This document shows, piece after piece, positions 59,846 through 64,000 of a DNA stretch of 64,000 nucleotides. The notes under the pieces were generated by a model. It was not told the origin of the DNA and did no database searches. It saw only the letters and a list, made by a program, of their open reading frames with translations. Location: assembly GCA_029204225.1 (NCBI GenBank), contig CM055111.1, forward strand, positions 8,940,864 to 9,004,863. The letters are read 5' to 3'. This DNA is from Diphasiastrum complanatum (taxonomy: Eukaryota > Streptophyta > Lycopodiopsida > Lycopodiales > Lycopodiaceae). Each line of letters opens with the position of its first letter. The stretch's first letter is position 1. The position numbers and the translations under genes were made by a program.

Positions 59846-61440
59846 GGAGAACGGAAGGATGATGGGAGAGAGAGAAATGGAGTGCGGAACAACTCTCCCA
59901 CTATGGGCTACTACTAACTACCAAGAAGAACAATATGAAGAGATTGTAAATGCCAAACAAAATCACAGCTCGCGTTTTCAGGATAAGATCGTTAAAATAA
60001 TTGCATACTCAAATAAGTTGTGAGTTATAGTCCATCATCGAAGAATATTGGGATTACCGTTAATCAATTTGAATGTGAAGGTTCAATATAGAAATAAAGT
60101 GACGGTGCAACAATATAGCGCTTGTTCCTCAGGCATCAAAGACAGCCATCGTCTAATCAAATTTTGAGGAGTCAGAGACGTCCATGATTTGATCAGACTG
60201 AGTGAACGAGCTGAGACAAAAAATAGAAGAGTGTAATCAAATCACAACACTGAAATATCTATGTTAGACACATATATGAAAATCGTTGCTTCTATATTAC
60301 ACTGAATGCTTGTCATGGAGCAAGAGCAATGTGAATGGTTATAGCCTGAAAAGAGGTGTAAATTATATGCTAAATCTTCCGCTGTGTTGCACACCGCTAA
60401 ATAAGAGTTGGAGATGTATTTATACAGATCCTTGTTTATTACAAGAAGAACCATCTGTCGGATACTTCACGTACTTTGCATATTTTCAAAGTAGTTAAAA
60501 CTGCCAATCGTTGAAGTAAAGTGGACTTGTCGCAAACTTCACATTTTTTCAGAAGTTGCTAAGTGACTTAACTTGATGGTTGAAGTCATTGGAGATGGCC
60601 TGGTCTTCGATGTTATTCAAATACTTTGACATACAAATGTAGAAAATATCAAGAATGGTTACCCTTAATTCGAAGATGAAGATCAAGCCGAAAGGTCGCA
60701 ATAGTCGTCCTTCGAGTAGTTCGGCTAATTCAATTCTGTGTAAAAGTTGCAGGTGTTGGACTGCTGTGCAGAAACCTGTGTATTTTACCAAGTGTTATTC
60801 TGCACACAAAATGAGAGTAGTTTTGTAGGTGTTGCGGTCTGTGTTAAGAAACATGACTAAATATGCAGAGATAGCAAAACAAAAAATCGTAATTCTTGCA
60901 GGTATCAGATAAGTAGACATAAAACCAAAATAGGTTGCATCTAATCCTAGATCAATGATCATAAAATGTGCAGAAAGATTCTTGAATAAATTCTATCACC
61001 AAGGAGAAAATTATGAGCTTAATTTCCAACAATTTAGTCCCATAAGTTTTAGATTATAACATCATCTTTGGCATGTATGTAAAAAAAAGGTGGTTTTTCT
61101 CATGTGCATGCATGTGGTGAAAAATAAGGGTTCGCATGTAACGAGGTATTGGAGAATGACTTCATCATTAAATTTTTATTTTTACAATGATTATGTTGAA
61201 TAAATCAACTACAATTGCTTCTAATGCATCAAATTCAGCAAACTCATTCGGATATGGTAGCATAGAACATTCGAATATGGTAGCATAAGAAACAACTCTA
61301 AACTATAATGAATTGGAGAATGCCAAGGCACATAACATCTTGGCCGATTTGGCATGTGCCCTTAAATTTCATCTTATCTTACTATGCTTTCACAAATTCG
61401 AGGAGTTCCCTCCGTAGGGCAGGACTGTACCATACCTTAC
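59846..61440. other. No gene recognised
   Basis: Possible old LTR sequence next to 59,842. No reading frame with recognisable content on either strand. Confidence 0.35.
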
Positions 61441-61447
61441 ACATGAT

Positions 61448-61945
61448 TCGTTGAGAGTTATTCTATACATTGAAGGAGCAGATCTTCTTAAAAATAAAAT
61501 GACATGTCACTTCACCATCAATCGATTATGTCTATATTCGTTGAGAGTTCGATGCATTGTAAAAGGAGATCCGCTTAAAAACAAATGACATGTCACTTTA
61601 CCATCTGTCGATTATGTCTATATTCGTTGAGAGTTCCATGCATTGTAAAAGGAGATCTGTTTAAAAACAAATGACATGTCACTTCACCATCTGTCCATTA
61701 TGTCTATATTCCTAGAAAGTTCCATGCACTGTAAAGAGGATTGCTTAAAAAGCAAATGACATGTCTATATTTCTTGAAAGTTCCATGCACTGTAAAAGGA
61801 GATCTGCTTAAAAAACAAATGACATGTCACTTCACCATCTGTCGATTATGTCTATATTCATTGAGAGTTCCATGGAATGCAAGAGGAGATCTTCTTAAAA
61901 ACAAATTACATGTCAGTTCACCGTTTGTCGATTACGTCTGACATG
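61448..61945. repeat. 86-bp tandem repeat, six units
   Basis: Units start at about 61,448, 61,538, 61,624, 61,710, 61,772 and 61,859 with TCGTTGAGAGTTCCATGCA. They continue AAAGGAGATCTGCTTAAAAACAAATGACATGTCACTTCACCATCTGTCGATTATGTCTATAT-like (shown in pieces: AAAAACAAATGACATGTCAC, CATCTGTCGATTATGTC). Unit 4 has an internal deletion of about 25 bp. The array ends about 290 bp before the RAD9 start codon. Confidence 0.92.
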
Positions 61946-62232
61946 CACAAGGAACAAGGTGAACACACCATGTATTCCCAACACTCACTAGGGTGCCGTT
62001 CGGCCCACTAGGCTAGTTGATTACTCTAGATCTAGCTCTCACTCCCCAAGTAGAGTCTAGACCTTCCCACGAGCTCTATAGTCGATGAGAGGCTTTATAG
62101 GGTTTTAGCTTTTTTTGAGTTCCAACTTTCAAATAAAGAACCTTAAAATAAAGAGGAAGTCTGAAGAATACTCACGAGTACCGATTTCATTCATGATCAC
62201 GATCGAGGAGTAGTCGATACGTCGATACATCG

Positions 62233-64000
62233 ATGGAGTGCGTTCTGAGCGGAAACCAGATCAAGAGCTTTCATCGTGCCATTGTTTGTTACGCTCGCGT
62301 TGGAACAGAGTTGCTTGTTGAAGCTCTTCCGGACAAGGTACTCCAGTTGCCCTGCTTCATCGCATTCTGCATTTAGGACTTTATAGCTCCACAGTCAATT
62401 GCAAATCTTCAACTCACAATTAAACAGTATTGGTATAGCCATATGAGCAAAGGTAATAGATCTTGAAGTAGTTTCTTACATTTTCGGCTATTGCACTTGT
62501 GTGAAGTTCAAAACATAATTGACTCTAGGTCAAAGTTGAGCTTCATAATTTGCTACAAGTCATTTGATCAAGCGAGAGTTAGACATGAGCTGAGTTTGTA
62601 GGCTGTTTCACTTCCCAGAAGACGAGAAATATCGTTTCCGAGACTGTCAATTGACATTCTTTTGTTTGGAGAATCCATTCCAAGAATTGAAGATTTGGAC
62701 TCTTCAGTTACGTCTGAATTGCTCTGCGCATAGTTTTGGGGTTAAAGAAAGTGCATCAGCGTCTAATAAGTCTTAGTGTTTTCCTTGTTATGCAACCTAG
62801 GAAATTTCAAAATTCTTGGTATAACATTCCAGTACAATAAAACTTTTGAAACTTGTTAGCATATATAATCAGTACAATTTAGTACTTGTGGCCTTTTTTT
62901 TGACATGTGGCGATGTATGCAGTTAGTATTACGAACATTAAACGCATCTCGCTCAGCTTTCTTGGCTGTAACATTCAAAAGCCACTTTTTCGATACATTA
63001 CAGCTCTCAGTACCAGCTGCACAATGCAGTATGCTCTTGAAGGTAAGATTGCAAAGAAGCATCCAGGCACAAATGAATATGCCAAGACTCATCAGAAATT
63101 TTACAGCTAATTTTGGATTTTTCATATTCACACCATCTAGCCTGTATGTGGAGTTTCATTTGTGTGTATGTACTATGTATTGAAATAGCTTTCATTTTGC
63201 GATTCTTTGTTTACGATCAAATGACATGGTTTCATGTTTTTTTTCTTCCGATTATCAAGTCCGTTTGCACAATATTTAGGACGCCAGCCAGTATGCAGCG
63301 CTTGTCAATTAAATTGCCCGACAGGGATGCAGACAAAGTTCAGTGGACGCTTTTATGCTTCAACGGTAGGGAGGGTTCGTCCTATCCTTCTAGGGTTTAG
63401 TTCAATTAAGTACTCTATACCAGACACTTGCATAATGCTGGACATTTCCTGTTGTAGTATTGACGTAGACCGGGCTTTGACGTTTTCAGGACTTAAGAAA
63501 ACATATTGGATATCGTGTAACAATGGCACCGAGATGCAAGATGTAGCTATAAGCCGTAGGGACTTTCCTAATAATTTGGTGGTCAAGCCCCGTGACTTGA
63601 CTAGGTTACTGGCGAATTTTCAATCGTCTCTTCAAGAAATCACCCTTATAGCAACTGAAAGCTCTATGACGCCAACAGATCCAATGACTGCCTCAGAAGC
63701 AAAAGCTTTGGAATTAAGAAGCTACATTGACCCAGTGAAAGGTGTGGGTTGTGTCTTTTTTGTAAATGAATTGTCGTTTCTAACCATTAATCTCCTTTAC
63801 ACTGCAGATTTATTTTGTGAACAGTTCTTGACTTATCTGAAACGGCAGTGCTGAGTTTGCACCGCAGAGAACACAGATGGTGCATTGCATACACAGCTTT
63901 GGATTGATCCAACAGAAGAACTGCAAGATTATACTCATACAGGCGATGCGGTTGATGTTACATTTAGCCTCAAAGAGCTCAAGGTGCATAGAAGATTTCT
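62233..64000 (+). CDS. RAD9: RAD9 cell-cycle checkpoint protein, 5' part (five exons visible)
   Basis: RAD9 is one subunit of the 9-1-1 clamp (RAD9-RAD1-HUS1), a PCNA-like ring loaded at damaged DNA in the nucleus to activate the ATR checkpoint. Exons: 62,233-62,337 (MECVLSGNQIKSFHRAIVCY, ends DK before GTACTC), 62,923-63,042 (LVLRTLNASRSAFLAVTFKS, ends MLLK before GTAAGA), 63,260-63,365 (RLSIKLPDRDADKVQWTLLC), 63,490-63,741 (GLKKTYWISCNNGTEMQDVA, then VVKPRDLTRLLANFQSSLQE and LRSYIDP), 63,868-63,983 (LHTQLWIDPTEELQDYTHTG, FSLKELK). All junctions are GT-AG and keep frame, with no stops. The order matches plant RAD9 throughout. The C-terminal half lies beyond the window. The start is chosen because MECVLSGNQIK matches the family N-terminus. 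A functional gene is likely; promoter and the 86-bp array lie just upstream. Confidence 0.95.

Noticed and set aside
61448-61945. CRISPR-like array
   Set aside because: Units are contiguous with no unique spacers and the genome is a plant; it is a simple minisatellite.

Overview
This is nuclear DNA of a land plant. The evidence is a plant-type RAD9 checkpoint gene with GT-AG introns, a fragment of a plant ABCG half-transporter gene, Ty1/copia elements with the plant-typical initiator-Met tRNA primer site (TGGTATCAGAGCC), and AT-rich intergenic DNA with very long (CT)n tracts. I cannot name the species. The transposon families would fit a large-genome plant such as a fern, lycophyte or gymnosperm, but this is a guess. 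Almost all of the window is layered, mostly decayed transposon sequence. The only host gene that looks intact is at the right edge.

Layout. 1-15.3 kb: fragments of Ty1/copia elements in both orientations, including a duplicated RNase H plus LTR segment (1-1.28 kb and 8.46-9.89 kb), a LINE ORF1-like fragment (1.29-1.99 kb), a diverged solo LTR (10.72-11.5 kb) and a reverse transcriptase whose two halves lie in swapped order (14.26-15.27 kb). 15.3-17.4 kb: a CACTA/Transposase_21-like gene with one intron, abutting ABCG exons on the opposite strand (17.39-18.15 kb). 19.9-22.4 kb: copia remnants and microsatellites. 23.42-27.98 kb: paired LTRs around a minus-strand Ty3/gypsy integrase end followed by an accessory coiled-coil ORF. 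28.0-30.37 kb: minus-strand copia end.

30.38-39.3 kb is the most unusual part. It holds a decayed DDE-type transposase (32.1-34.4 kb, +), an acidic unknown gene (34.56-35.68 kb, -), an intergenic region dense in ACGT-core motifs with a TATA box (35.68-35.94 kb), a + strand gene whose N-terminus looks like histone H3 and whose later exons look like a C48/Ulp1 cysteine protease (36.25-37.61 kb), and a convergent unknown gene (39.28-37.80 kb, -). The convergent 3' ends of the last two genes are present a second time, inverted, at 30.38-31.44 kb.

40.66-51.39 kb: a nearly complete but broken Ty1/copia element with LTRs, primer site and polypurine tract. Its gag is split by a second LTR element (42,731-47,641) flanked by a perfect 5-bp duplication GGATC. 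The inner element carries only a gag-like reading frame and a tRNA-Asp-like primer site, so it depends on proteins made elsewhere. 52.0-53.0 kb: a broken minus-strand gene, perhaps a transposon accessory gene. 53.7-57.7 kb: a minus-strand Ty3/gypsy RNase H-integrase followed by another accessory coiled-coil ORF. 57.87-58.07 kb: (CT)~99. 61.45-61.94 kb: an 86-bp tandem repeat just upstream of RAD9, which runs from 62,233 off the right edge.
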